From assembly GCA_021234535.1 (NCBI GenBank), contig CM037841.1, positions 13,412,825-13,476,824 of the forward strand: DNA of 64,000 nucleotides. Direction: 5' to 3'. The position numbers and the translations under genes were made by a program. Numbering within the stretch: the first letter of the stretch is position 1; each line of letters starts with the position of its first letter. The notes under the pieces were generated by a model, which was given only the letters and a program-made list of their open reading frames with translations, did no database searches and was not told where the DNA came from. This document shows positions 39,501 through 47,103 of the stretch, piece after piece. This DNA comes from Stichopus chloronotus. Taxonomy: Eukaryota > Echinodermata > Holothuroidea > Aspidochirotida > Stichopodidae.

Positions 39501-42500
39501 GATCGTGGCGAGTCACCAGGTTTTGGTGTTCAAATGCGGGTCAAACCGGCGAAATGCTGGTCACTTGAAAGGTATGGGTAAGGAACGAAAAACATTGGAT
39601 GGTATTCAAATGAATATGAAAAATTTCATATAATTTATTGCAAAAATAATGTTCATCCTTACATTACCAGGCATGAATAAAATTTCACGGTTGCCATCAT
39701 TTCATCAAAACCAATCATATCAAACTCTGTTTAACAGAAAGATGATTACTTACTTCCTTTTCATGTCATTAGTAGCAGTGCAGATGACACATACCAATAC
39801 TACCTCAGCACTGGAAGTGTGCTTCAGTTCACATCATTGCAAACAGTTCATTCGTGACCACTGTATATCTCTGCCCTGTTTGGGTTGTGTGCAACACAAT
39901 GTGTGAATCTGCATACACACAAGTTGCAAATTTATTGCTATATCTCATTTTAAATATATTTGAATTTAATTGAATAAAAAGTGAAACCATAAAATCACTC
40001 ACAGTACTGTCACCATATCCAACATCCAATGGATCCTGACCTGTTCAATACCCTGCCTTGGCACTGAGCCAATTAGAGCAATATTTTGTGTTTCATCATC
40101 AGACAGGAAGAATTTGAAATCCTCTTGGTGTGGTGCTGGTGGGCTACATCAACAGAAAATGATGAAGTCTGAATTGGCAATTAATTTACAATGCAATATG
40201 CTTTAAACTGTATAAAAATGCCTTTAAAGCTTTTACACATTTCATTGTCATGTTAATTGCACCGTAAATATGTCATTCAGTTATTCGTCTATCAGATTCT
40301 AATTCATCTATCAGATTCTAAATACCTTTCAAGGCTAGGAATGTACACACATATGTTTACATGAATTGAAAGTGAATGCTCAAGGCAAAATAGCTTGTTG
40401 TCCTGAATACAAACTCTGACAGAGGTACAAGCAACACAGGAAAACAACCAAAGATCTGCACCATCATTGGTCTTTGCAAACTTAATAAAGACCAGAAAGC
40501 CAAAAGGCTTTGTGATTCCTTGCAACATGGTTATATTATAACAAACATGACAAGTATGAGTTCAATTGCTTTTATTGTTCTTGAAACACCACATCAATAA
40601 ACCTTTAGAGCAAAATGACCTTTTTTTTGTCATCTCAAATGACATTTGATGTCCACCAAAAACAATAGGGATCATCTACTAAATATGACCAACACACACA
40701 CCAAGTATGATATATCAGTAACAGTTACCATTTTTGAGATATACAAGGTTTTCACATTTCGACCACTGGTGACCTCAAACGACCTTTGAACTCCACCAAA
40801 AATGAAAGGAGTCTTCTATTCAGTATATACAATCCACAAATCAAGTATGACATCAGTCAAGGTTAGACTCCTGGAGATATTGCGTTAACTCATTTTTACA
40901 GTTTGACCTAGTGACCTCAAATGACCTTTGCCCCTGACCAAAAATAATAGGGATCAGCTATTCAGTATGACCAAGCAACACACCAAGTATAACATCAGTC
41001 ACAGTTACCCTTCTGACACTGTGTTTACAAGGTTTTCACAGTTTGACCTTAGGTGACCTCAAATGACCTTTGACCTCCATCAAAATCCAAAGGAGTATTC
41101 TGCTTCCTATATACAATCCAAATACTAAGTATGACATCAGCCACAGTTACCCTTCTTGTGATATTGTGTTTACAAGGTTTTTATAGTTTGACCTCTGGTG
41201 ACACCAAATGACCTTTGACCTCGACCAAAACAAAAACAACTGGAATCATCTACTCAATACGACCAACCCACGCATCAAGTATGACATCAGTCACAGTTAC
41301 CCCTTTTGAGATATTGTGTTCACAAGTTTTTCACATTTTGACCACTGGTGACCTCAAATGACCTTTGAAATCCACCAAAAACAATAGGGATCATCTACTC
41401 AATATGACCAACCCACACATCAAGTATGATATCAGTCACAGTTACCGTTCTTGAGATATCGTGTTTACAAGGTTTTCACCTTTTGACCTCTGGTGACCTC
41501 AAATGACCTTTGACCTCCACAAAAAACGATGGGGATCATCTACTTACTATGACAAACCCACACACCAAGTATGAAATCAGTCGTGGTTACCCTTCTTGAG
41601 ATATCATGTTTAAGTTTCCGTAGAGTGGCAAGGGACATAGGGATTTTCATCCTAAATTACCCATAGTTCCACAAGACAGTGATCTCAAAGACACACCACT
41701 CTGTGTATGGTCTCAATACGTACAGTATATCATACGAAGTAACAGACGACTTTTGTTTACACTCATATTTAAAAATTTAACACAGTTGATTTCCACATAT
41801 AATTTCAAATTGTGATAGATAAGAAAATAATAAAATATGGAGGCCTCTTCCAGATCTTTGAACCAATAAAATTGTGAAGAAATTTCATGGTGTCTACAGC
41901 TGGAATGTAGTGGCATGTAATAGTAGGATGCAACAACCATGGGAGATGCAATGTAAGAGAAGACCCATCAGAAGTTTCACATAAGCTAATTCTATTAGAT
42001 GTCCTTCACTGTGATAAGAGTTTCAATTTGTAACAGGTAATTATGGTTTAAGGCATCCTTTACTTTTGTGTGACTTATGCATTTCCTAGTTTGTATCGAT
42101 GTTACCTTTATTCACCCTTACTTATACCCTTTGAAAAGGATTACATAGACCAAGTTGCCAAGTATGCTGCCGACGATGAAGGTTTTGTCACATCAACCTG
42201 GTGCTTATGCTTAATGATCAATGTACTGTTTCATCATTCATACAGAAGTATTGCGTCTTACAAGTGGATAAGTGCTGTGGATTTGAAATGCGTATGTGAT
42301 ATCGAATATTTCAATATTTCAAAGCAAATCCTGATAGTTAATGCATTTTTGTGTAATATGCATATTACCTGGGTCAAATATCCACTGCTACTTTTCTTTA
42401 AGCTTGCACCATCAAAATGGTGTACTTGATGTAAATTGATTCTTCTGCACATTCAACGCTTTTCAGTTTTCATTGACAACCAGTGAAAGGAATTAATGAA

Positions 42501-43079
42501 TTCTACCACAGGCAATGTTTTTAAATTTTTTAACAATTGATGTAGTTTAGATCCTAATAATTACCCTACTTCTTTTCACTTTTCATTGCTGGAATAGCTC
42601 ATCAGCTGGAGTAGTCTAGTTCACCATGATAAATGCTAATAGCTACTCTTACTGCAGAGAGACTGACGTCATCATTTGGGGATAATATGAGTCTTGTTTG
42701 ACTTCCTTCCCCATCCGTCATCACATTTATTTGTCTGATGGAATAATGGAACTCAGAAGAACACAGTTGAATACAGTAAAGTGAGCCGCTCTGTTTTATA
42801 TCTGTCAGGTAATCCTAGATCTACTTGTTTAAAAAATTCAAATATAAATATAGCTTCCATTGTAGCTATGTACTGTAAATGTTCAAGCAGCTCTTTGCAC
42901 ATGTATAGGCTACAAAAAGGTATTTACCACAGTCCTGTACTCTTCCAAAAGTGAGCGAAAGAACTTGTGGAATTACTGGCATGTACTGTAAAGTTCCACT
43001 GTTTGGCTTGTGCAATAAATCTGCTGCCAGCTGGTAAACAGATCATAAGGACTGCAACTGAAAACAATGAAATCTTCAT
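12471..43079 (-). CDS. IDUA: Alpha-L-iduronidase, complete, 13 coding exons
   Basis: This lysosomal glycoside hydrolase (GH39) removes terminal iduronate from dermatan and heparan sulfate. Exons in transcript order: 42928-43079, 40003-40143, 32822-33015, 29717-29812, 25493-25695, 23443-23543, 22696-22774, 22064-22365, 20884-20981, 17059-17186, 14157-14285, 13607-13799, 12471-12547. They sum to 1893 nt, giving 630 residues (human 653), and every junction is phase-consistent. Residues 1-20 are a hydrophobic signal peptide ([18 protein letters not shown]). The GH barrel carries the acid/base Glu180 in [11 protein letters not shown] and the nucleophile Glu297 in [11 protein letters not shown]. 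They are 117 residues apart, as in the human enzyme (182 and 299). The beta-sandwich and C-terminal fibronectin-III-like domain end with [15 protein letters not shown]. Several NxS/T sequons are present. An upstream 5' UTR intron is likely (TTTTCATTCTAG ends at 43101). The gene looks functional. Confidence 0.95.
13370..13560 (+). repeat. DR1-satellite family, single module
   Basis: It contains GACCCTAAATGACCTTTGAA, AACAATAGGGGTCTTGTC, CATCAACACCAAATATGGCA, CTTCTTGAGATACCGTGTTT and a CACACACA tract. The second DR1 half-site is mutated. It lies directly beside IDUA exon 12. Confidence 0.65.
13607..13799 (-). CDS. IDUA: IDUA exon 12
   Basis: Acceptor CTTCCTTTTCAG, donor G|GTATGT. It encodes residues 542-605: [36 protein letters not shown] and [11 protein letters not shown]. 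This is the fibronectin-III-like C-terminal domain. Confidence 0.9.
14157..14285 (-). CDS. IDUA: IDUA exon 11
   Basis: Acceptor CACCATACAG, donor CAG|GTAAGA. It encodes residues 499-541, with [20 protein letters not shown] and SAPGQ. This corresponds to the LPSLLLVHVC...PPGQ segment. Confidence 0.9.
14525..14700. repeat. Degenerate tandem repeat, about 24-28 bp unit
   Basis: Repeats of GCAGATAGACACACCATACC and GCACAGAGAGACACAACATA. The overlapping Cys/Tyr-rich open frames on the - strand come from this periodicity and are not genes. Confidence 0.7.
14795..15126. repeat. 28-bp tandem array, about 12 copies
   Basis: The unit is CCACCTGCATGTCACATATG plus ACATTAAT, with single-base variants (CATACG, TATGGC). 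It ends directly in the CCCTAACCCA run. There are no unique spacers. Confidence 0.9.
15123..15165. repeat. Telomere-like interstitial run, TAACCC(ACCC)n
   Basis: TTAACCCTAACCCACCCTAA, CCCACCCTAATCCC contains (TTAGGG)-related units on the - strand with an added ACCC. It sits between the 28-bp array and the SINE 3' end, so it more likely arose from the SINE tail than from a telomere. Confidence 0.6.
15165..15625 (-). mobile_element. tRNA-derived SINE (tRNA-Ala-like head)
   Basis: The - strand begins near 15625 with a tRNA-like head containing an A-box-like TTAGCTTGGTGGTTAGAGTG. The anticodon loop is CTTGCAA (TGC, Ala) and the B-box-like sequence is TGATCAAATCCC. A body of about 380 bp follows and ends in a TTAGGGTGGG-type tail at about 15165-15123. 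The head is not a perfect cloverleaf and lacks a mature tRNA 3' end, so it is a SINE and not a tRNA gene. It lies in IDUA intron 10. Confidence 0.75.
17059..17186 (-). CDS. IDUA: IDUA exon 10
   Basis: Acceptor TTTTTTTTGGCTAG, donor GAG|GTACTT. It encodes residues 456-498: [20 protein letters not shown], then [17 protein letters not shown], matching LVYVTRYLDN...PVFPTAEQFRRMR. No other reading gives the right phase. Confidence 0.88.
17262..17992. mobile_element. Foldback/MITE element with TIRs of about 230 bp
   Basis: The left arm (17262-17490) and right arm (17760-17992) are reverse complements with few mismatches. Matched blocks include the ends AGGGGAACTCCAGT / ACTGGAATTCCCCT, GTTCAAACTTCCC / GGGAAGTTTGAAC, TGGGCAACATG / CATGTTGCCCA and GACGTAGTCAACGACCA / TGGTCGTCAACTACGTC. 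About 270 bp of non-coding sequence separates the arms. TTA flanks both ends. It lies in IDUA intron 9, just upstream of exon 10. Confidence 0.85.
18195..19050 (+). repeat. DR1-satellite family, array of about six modules
   Basis: Head-to-tail units of about 130-150 bp carry TGACCTTTGAxCTCCACCAA, ACAATAGG, CTCAATATGGTACAC, CCAAATATGAGATTTGTCCA, CCCTTCTTGAGATATCATGT and TTACAAGGTTTTCACA. Most DR1 copies here carry one mutation, so this array is older than the 40.6-kb one. Confidence 0.8.
19810..20520 (+). repeat. About 280-bp tandem repeat, 2.5 copies
   Basis: The units start with TGACCTxTGACCTxTxxxxT-like text at about 19820, 20108 and 20381. Each contains GTCATCACTCAGG, ACCCACCAAGTTTGA, CTTACTGTCTAGGAGGA and GATTGTGACACA, followed by the recurring phrase CATGTGACCT..GACCTTGTGA. 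It is distinct from, but reminiscent of, the DR1 family. An exact TGACCTTTGACCT occurs near 20115. Confidence 0.7.
20884..20981 (-). CDS. IDUA: IDUA exon 9
   Basis: Acceptor TCATACCAACAG, donor G|GTAAGA. It encodes residues 423-455: [20 protein letters not shown] and [11 protein letters not shown]. It corresponds to the beta-strand segment WRAAVLIY of the human protein. Confidence 0.88.
22064..22365 (-). CDS. IDUA: IDUA exon 8
   Basis: Acceptor CTATAACAG, donor AG|GTATTT. This is the largest coding exon (302 bp). It encodes residues 323-422: [36 protein letters not shown] and [16 protein letters not shown], then [11 protein letters not shown]. Confidence 0.95.
22696..22774 (-). CDS. IDUA: IDUA exon 7: nucleophile glutamate
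   Basis: Acceptor TTGGTTGACAG, donor AAG|GTAACA. It encodes residues 296-322: [20 protein letters not shown], then YAAVVSK. Glu297 is the catalytic nucleophile. Confidence 0.95.
23443..23543 (-). CDS. IDUA: IDUA exon 6
   Basis: Acceptor CTCTTCATAG, donor GA|GTGAGA. It encodes residues 263-295 ([20 protein letters not shown] to VPIFN). The intron splits the Asp codon immediately before the nucleophile Glu. Confidence 0.92.
23755..24010. repeat. Degenerate CCATGGTAA-type repeat
   Basis: AACCATGGTAA and close variants recur at irregular intervals (accatggtaaagtgag, aacaccatggtattac, agccatggttaagtg). It looks like a decayed tandem array in IDUA intron 5. Confidence 0.5.
24326..24672. repeat. 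44-bp tandem array, about 8 copies
   Basis: The unit is CCAATCATATTCAGTGTAGC then ATCACCCTAGCAGCGCTACTGCAT. Units change gradually from left to right (ATCACCCTAG to ATTGTCCTAG). Each copy contains the palindrome AGCAGCGCTACT. It lies in IDUA intron 5. Confidence 0.92.
25493..25695 (-). CDS. IDUA: IDUA exon 5
   Basis: Acceptor AATTCAACAG, donor AAG|GTACGA. It encodes residues 195-262: [44 protein letters not shown] and IDFISFHHK. Confidence 0.96.
26755..27400 (+). repeat. DR1-satellite family, about four modules plus tail
   Basis: It contains CTTGAAATATCATGTTT, AAACAATAGG, ACAACCTTTGACCTC, ACGACCTTTGACCTCCACCA and, near 27395, the family tail AACCAGAAAGCCAAGAGGC in CCTTGCCA context. Confidence 0.7.
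28590..29310 (+). repeat. DR1-satellite family, five modules plus (CA)n end
   Basis: Exact DR1 copies TGACCTTTGACCT lie at 28633-28645 and 28998-29010, with variants in the other modules. The array ends with GGTGGGCATCACAAACATAC, an ACACACAT tract and GGCAAGGAATC, the same end module as at 35000 and (inverted) 2600. It lies in IDUA intron 4. Confidence 0.8.
29717..29812 (-). CDS. IDUA: IDUA exon 4: acid/base glutamate
   Basis: Acceptor ATTTTCAG, donor G|GTATAT. It encodes residues 163-194, including [18 protein letters not shown]. The Glu in NEP is the catalytic acid/base (residue 180). Confidence 0.96.
30380..30780. repeat. 68-69-bp minisatellite, about five copies
   Basis: GTGTGGCTAAGGAGAGCTTG then GGCTATGGACGGTACTGTGG recurs with starts near 30456, 30525 and 30593. 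It degenerates to the right and is followed by the 32-bp array in the same intron. Confidence 0.85.
30952..32170. repeat. 32-bp minisatellite, about 38 copies
   Basis: The unit is GGACATCCAGGAGAGTGTGT plus GGGTGAGTCTTT. Variants are GTATGG, GAATC, TCTTAGG and TCTAATTTGG (34 bp). Because 32 is not divisible by 3 and no phase has a stop, all three - strand frames stay open for 100-200 codons with a 32-residue period ([32 protein letters not shown]). These are repeat artefacts until shown otherwise. It lies in IDUA intron 3. Confidence 0.95.
32822..33015 (-). CDS. IDUA: IDUA exon 3
   Basis: Acceptor TATGTCTGTGCAG, donor G|GTAAGA. It encodes residues 98-162, with [32 protein letters not shown] and [11 protein letters not shown]. 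These blocks are among the best conserved in the family. Confidence 0.95.
34770..35075 (+). repeat. DR1-satellite family, one module with tail and (CA)n
   Basis: The tail AACCAGAAAGCCAAGAGG is followed by an exact DR1 TGACCTTTGACCT (34864-34876), ACTTGTTTTTACAAGGTGGA-like end text and a CATACACACATACCC tract. Confidence 0.7.
35130..35200 (+). repeat. Stem-loop repeat copy A (octamer in arm)
   Basis: CTTTTGGAGATT and AATCTCCCAAAG form an imperfect stem around ACCCTATTATGCA. The same text in cleaner form occurs at 35520-35570. Confidence 0.55.
35520..35570 (+). repeat. Stem-loop repeat copy B (octamer in arm)
   Basis: TTTTGGAGATTT and AAATCTCCAAAA form a perfect 12-bp stem with an 11-nt loop. 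The right arm and loop give ATGCAAAT, the POU-factor octamer. Confidence 0.6.
37148..37560. repeat. 227-bp tandem duplication, two copies
   Basis: CCATGACAAACTTTAATTAG, TGATAATTAATTAAAGGGAA, GATGTTCTAGATTTGAAAA and CACCGTTATACTGTGACA occur in order, starting at 37151 and again at 37378. It lies in IDUA intron 2. Confidence 0.88.
37745..38350 (+). repeat. DR1-satellite family, four modules plus (CA)n
   Basis: Modules contain CTCAATATGACAAACCTAC, GGTTTTCACTATTTGACC and exact DR1 at 37897-37909 and 38043-38055. The end is a CACACACATACACGCACACA tract with CATACATACATAC. Confidence 0.8.
38490..39190 (+). repeat. DR1-satellite family, interrupted by a transposon
   Basis: Modules run from 38490 to 38725 and resume at 39065 (ATCTACTCACTATGGCAAAA) through CCTCCTTGAGATATCATATT to a CACCCACCCACAC tract. 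The family text GGGATCATCTACTCAATATG of other copies shows the continuous pre-insertion sequence. Confidence 0.75.
38726..39064. mobile_element. hAT-like MITE, 339 bp, inserted in a satellite module
   Basis: The ends are CAGGGATGTAAGT and ACTTACATCCCTG, a perfect 13-bp inverted repeat. ATCTAC flanks both sides (38720-38725, 39065-39070). The neighbouring satellite consensus has a single ATCTAC, which confirms duplication on insertion. The duplication reads as 6 bp, not 8, so assignment to hAT rests on the CAGGG end and similarity of layout to the 5003-5368 element. Confidence 0.8.
40003..40143 (-). CDS. IDUA: IDUA exon 2
   Basis: Acceptor TTCTGTTGATGTAG, donor CT|GTGAGT. It encodes residues 51-97: [30 protein letters not shown] and MLDMVTV. 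This matches the segment after STGFCPP in vertebrate iduronidase. Confidence 0.92.
40485..41615 (+). repeat. DR1-satellite family, largest array (about seven modules)
   Basis: It starts with the family tail ACCAGAAAGCCAAAAGGC at 40490. Seven modules of about 150 bp follow: TTGACCTCTGGTGACCTCAA, TGACCTTTGACCTCCACC, AAAAACAATAGGGATCATC, TACTCAATATGACCAACCCA, CAAGTATGATATCAGTCACA, GTTACCCTTCTTGAGATAT and GTGTTTACAAGGTTTTCACA. Exact DR1 copies lie at 41064-41076, 41209-41221 and 41504-41516. It lies in IDUA intron 1 and is the least diverged array in the window. Confidence 0.88.
42131..42200 (+). pseudogene. Possible heme-peroxidase (ascorbate peroxidase-like) fragment
   Basis: The + strand reads [20 protein letters not shown]. 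This resembles the C-terminal motif of class I peroxidases (F...V.xYAxDExxFF). The following residues do not continue the family pattern, and no proximal-His or distal-His segment is seen nearby. It lies antisense in IDUA intron 1. It is a short match that could be a relic exon or chance. Confidence 0.25.
42928..43079 (-). CDS. IDUA: IDUA exon 1: signal peptide and N-terminus
   Basis: ATG at 43079-43077 is chosen because the only ATG just upstream (read ATGGTGAGG) meets a stop after six codons. It encodes residues 1-50: signal peptide, then [15 protein letters not shown] and FWKSTGL. The donor is TG|GTAAAT. An acceptor-like TTTTCATTCTAG lies 22 bp upstream of the ATG, so transcription probably starts further away. 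Confidence 0.88.
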
Positions 43080-43738
43080 CTTTGTTTCCTCACCATAAAC
43101 CTAGAATGAAAATCAAAGTAGGAAAAAATGCAGACATGAGTTTATATCTCTACATATTTCAAGAAATTACATTACTGTTACTTGAATTTCGTTAACCTAA
43201 GCAATAAACAGTTTGTTTGTAGGCTAACATCTTTATATAAAAAAATGCATAGGATACAGTATGCAAATTGAAATCCATTGTAACAAAGAAAAACTCCAAT
43301 TTTCATAAAAATAGTCACTGAAAATGGTGAATTAAAAGTTCAAAAGTGCAAGTTCAAATTAGTCAGTTTCTTTTTGCCGTTTTGATTTTTCCCCTACCTT
43401 TTTTAACACCTAGTTTAGCCTACCATAGTCCTTCAACAAGGCCATGTTTCAGGGGTGTAGGCTGGTCTGAGACTGGGAAGGGGGGGGGGTGGGCACATGA
43501 CTTCTGATATGGTGAAACTGTTGACTGATTGTCATCTCAGAGGAGGAGGGGTTGTTTGTTTCCTCTGCTTTCAAAAATTTTGCAGACATTAAAAAAGACA
43601 TTGAAGAAAGGTGCTGTGTTTGGTGTTAGTTTCAGAAATTTCTAACTTGTAAGAAATGAGTTGAATTTTTGTCCATCTTTTACTTTATTTTACATCTTAC
43701 TATTTTCTTTATTTTACATCTACATTATGATTTCTTTC

Positions 43739-44518
43739 TTAAATCAGAATAGAACTCCACCTGAGATTGAGGTGTTCCCTGTCCCTTAAGGAACACTTGC
43801 CAATCAAGATTTTCACTAAAACAGAACAATGATCAGAGCCGAGGAGAGGCTGAATGAGTGCATCGGAAACACAATTTTTAAAATGTTTCGACACTAGAAA
43901 AAAATCTAATCTACAGTGAATTGAAGTGTCGATACTAGAATGCCATGTATACTGATTTTTACAGGGGTTTCTCTCACGCCAAATGTCGATAAGATCATAT
44001 CTTTCCATCATACTTAAAACATGATTTCTTGCCTTAAAATTAGTATAGGCATTTCCACCAACTTTGTCTAGAGAAAGGTTCAGCACAAAATTGAAGTCAC
44101 CTCCCCAAACAACACAATCCAAATCGTGGTTGTTGATACAGCTGTCTATCTTCAGAAAGAAAGCAGCCATATCAATATTAGGCCCGTAGATATTGACGAA
44201 TTCAAACAATGTATCTTCGCAATAAGCATTAATAATAATGTAACGACCATCTACATCTAGTAATACATTATTGATGACAATAGAAATAGAAGGGTTGAAC
44301 AAAATGGCAACACCTTTACTGCAGTTTGAACCATGTGAGAGGTATGCTTTCCCTCCCCATTCATTGAGCCAAATTGAATTGTCAGAAGGAATGGAATGTG
44401 TTTCTTGTAAGTAGATGAAATCGCACTGATGGGTATGTAAAAAAGAGAGAAGCTTACGACGTTTCTTGCTGTCACGAATACCTCTTACATTAAAGGTAAC
44501 CAATGAGTAGGAAACCAT
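43739..44518 (-). mobile_element. Non-LTR retrotransposon ORF2 N-terminus: intact endonuclease domain
   Basis: A 259-codon open frame begins VSYSLVTFNVRGIRDSKKRR, with FNVRGI as the first endonuclease motif. It continues with FIYLQETHS (metal-binding Glu), VNIYGPN, VVWGGDFNFVLN (catalytic Asp/Asn block) and RLDFFLVSKHF, and ends with PLLGSDHCSVLV (SDH motif). These are all the apurinic/apyrimidinic-like endonuclease motifs of LINEs, in order. The frame stops at SSILI, about where the linker to the reverse transcriptase should begin, and no RT motifs follow at lower coordinates. So the element keeps its front and lacks its back, the reverse of usual 5' truncation. It lies upstream of IDUA exon 1, same strand. 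Confidence 0.93.
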
Positions 44519-45020
44519 GATGAAAGTAAGGAGGACAGGAATACATAAAGTTTTTTTTTAGAGAAGAGTACTGTATCAATACAATGCAAACTCATGAACG
44601 CATGTAATTCAGCGTTACCAGTATAGATTATTATGTAGTTGCCACAGTAGCCATCTTTGATAAGACGAGAGTAAAAAAACAAGAAAGAGGAACAAACACT
44701 AAGAACAAAGGAAAAACAGAGCAGGAGAGAGAAAAGAAAAAAGAAAACAAGAATCATGTCGACCAACTTCACTGCTGAGAGCATTCTCCAAAGGTCGCAA
44801 ACCATTTGGAGAAATTGCCTAAGGAAGATAGGGTCAACTGGGTCCAAAGGACAAAAAAGACAAGCGCAACAACATGCAGGAGGGGGTACGAGAATGAAAA
44901 AAAAAACACTGAAAATGAAAAAGGCAATGTATCTCACCAAAATAAGGCGTTAAAGTTGAGAAAAGAGGAAATGAAATCCAACAAACAAATATCAATGTAA
45001 GGGTGGTTGGATGCAAAATG
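44519..45020 (-). other. Probable 5' portion of the same LINE (no gag recognised)
   Basis: The - strand is pyrimidine-rich with long open frames dominated by F, S, C and L. I recognise no ORF1 domain. It may be the element's 5' UTR or ORF1 remnant. Confidence 0.35.
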
Positions 45021-47103
45021 GTGCTCCACTTGATGCTATTGAATTAACCATATCTTCAGGAAATTTTGTATTTACATTATGTCCTCTTGTGCTACTGAAG
45101 GGAAGAAAATTGCACACAAGTAACCAAGTTTCCTCCTTGAATAAACTGGTGCAGGAAACACTAAAATGAATAAAGAATGAATTATCACATAATTATATTA
45201 AAAACAGGCTAACAAAAAAGAATGACAAGAGGGCAATCCACGGATTTGCGTATCTCATCGCCAATATGCACATTGATTTCAATACAGGGCCCGTACATGG
45301 GAATTTGTGATAGTTTATTGCTAAGTACTTACAAAATTTTAAGTTAATTGGTTTTATAGTTCTCACGATATGCTGGAAATAGACTTTTTTCTCAAAAATC
45401 AGCAAATTTGACTCAATTTACCATGCAACTAATACATCTTGCACGTATTGGCATCATGCACAACCTTACCAAGTTTCAACTTAATCGCTCATATGCTTTT
45501 CAAACTATTCTGGAAAACCCACAATTTGGACAGGTCTGGATGCACACACATTGGCACGGACACGTTTTCATTTATACCACCCAACAGGACCCTCCTGTAC
45601 CCATGGTCACTTTACCATGGGGTACCCCTGGGGTGTCGCTACTCATCCACTCCAAGCGTTTCCATGGCCACCATTTTCCCTTAGGTGCACAGTACAATAT
45701 ATAGCTTCACTAGCCAAGTGACTACAATATCTCATCTACCCCTATAGGCCGATGAGATAATAATTCCTACATTGTTACTGCGTGATCACGGTGCACATCA
45801 AGTATGGTGATGTTGTGCAAAAGATGAGTTTGGGACAAATTTGTTGGACAGTGGGGGCTTTGTTTTGGGGTGATGACTGGCTCCTGTAAAAATTCCATTG
45901 TTCCCCTCTGGCAGTTCACGTAGGTCATATAACTTGTTGATCAGACAGCTGTGTAACTTAATTAGTGTCCTATAATGTGCATCTTGCATTGTAAAACAAT
46001 GTTAAGAGAATGTACTACATATATGGCATGTAAGCATCTCTGTTGGAAAAAAAAAAATAAGATACTGTTGTGTCTCGTAGAAGCTCAAACAGGAAGTACT
46101 TTAAATCACCTGTACTTTACTACACAGGGAACTACATAAGAAAAGCTATCCCTGTATACTAGACTAGCATAGAGGGTAAATCAATCGCCTGATGGCCCAA
46201 GCAATGATCCCAAGCTCATGCCACCTACCAGACATGGTGATTACATACATATGAAAAAGGCCAAAGCCAATTGAATGTATGTCTATTTTGTGATCTTGCA
46301 GAATTCTACACCTCCTGAAAAATCATTTAATCCAGTTAGACCTTTCCCTAATTAACCCAGTGGTTCCCGACAGGGGTGATGGTAAATGCTGGGAGGGCAA
46401 CAAGGGAGCATTTGGAAAAGAAACACAACACCACACTAAATTTGACCCGAAGGGCACGAAAGAAACAAGTAAGTTTTCAGTACAACTATAGTGCAATTAT
46501 TTTTTTCAATAAAAATATTTACAGCCCAGTTTTTCAAATGTAAGTTAGGGAGGGGGGTGTAATCGCAAGAACTCAGCAAACTGCCTTGCTTTCAGACATG
46601 ACTACCCAAGGAGTTTAAAAGTTTCATAGACATAGAATCTTCTTTCATTTAACATTTCTGCATATAGACCAGTCTATGTGTTATGATGTAATACAGTGCT
46701 CTTATAAATAAGAGCAACAAAATGCTCTGCTATGGCAATTTTCAGGACAATCAGACGATACATATGTTGATTGGTTGTAACATGGTGTTGGGAGAAGGGC
46801 AGTTTCTCAACGTCATTCTGTGAAAGGGGGCGTTGTGCCTAGGTCACATTTAACCCAGTGCCTGGCCAATTTGTCTGATTTCTAGGCATTGGCTGGCATT
46901 TACAAATCAGAGAAAAACTGGCTGATACTGTAACACTTACATGGTCACATTAAAAAGGGGCATGCACAAGGTCCGGGTAGTGACTGATCAATTTTTGTGG
47001 ATATATGCCCAATATCAAGAACAACCCTTGGTCGATACTTGTGTGACACTTAACCAGCGATGCCCCTACAATATTTGTCAGGGTGCCAACTAATTCTTGA
47101 AGA
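45021..47103. other. Non-coding stretch with unidentified dispersed repeats
   Basis: At 45220-45690 the text resembles satellite-like prose repeats (ACCTTACCAAGTTTCAACTT, TAATCGCTCATATG). A hAT-like terminus CAGTGGTTCCCGA is near 46369 without a found partner. An A-run lies at 46047. No exon is recognised. Confidence 0.4.

Noticed and set aside
44485..44940. 151-codon Cys/Phe-rich frame upstream of the endonuclease
   Set aside because: Composition is pyrimidine-tract translation. No ORF1 domain is visible; kept only as a possible LINE 5' region.
45408..45704. 98-codon frame rich in His and Thr
   Set aside because: It overlaps an equally open second frame and lies in satellite-like text with no splice signals.
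46369..46381. hAT terminus CAGTGGTTCCCGA
   Set aside because: No matching inverted end or duplication was found downstream, so no element can be delimited.
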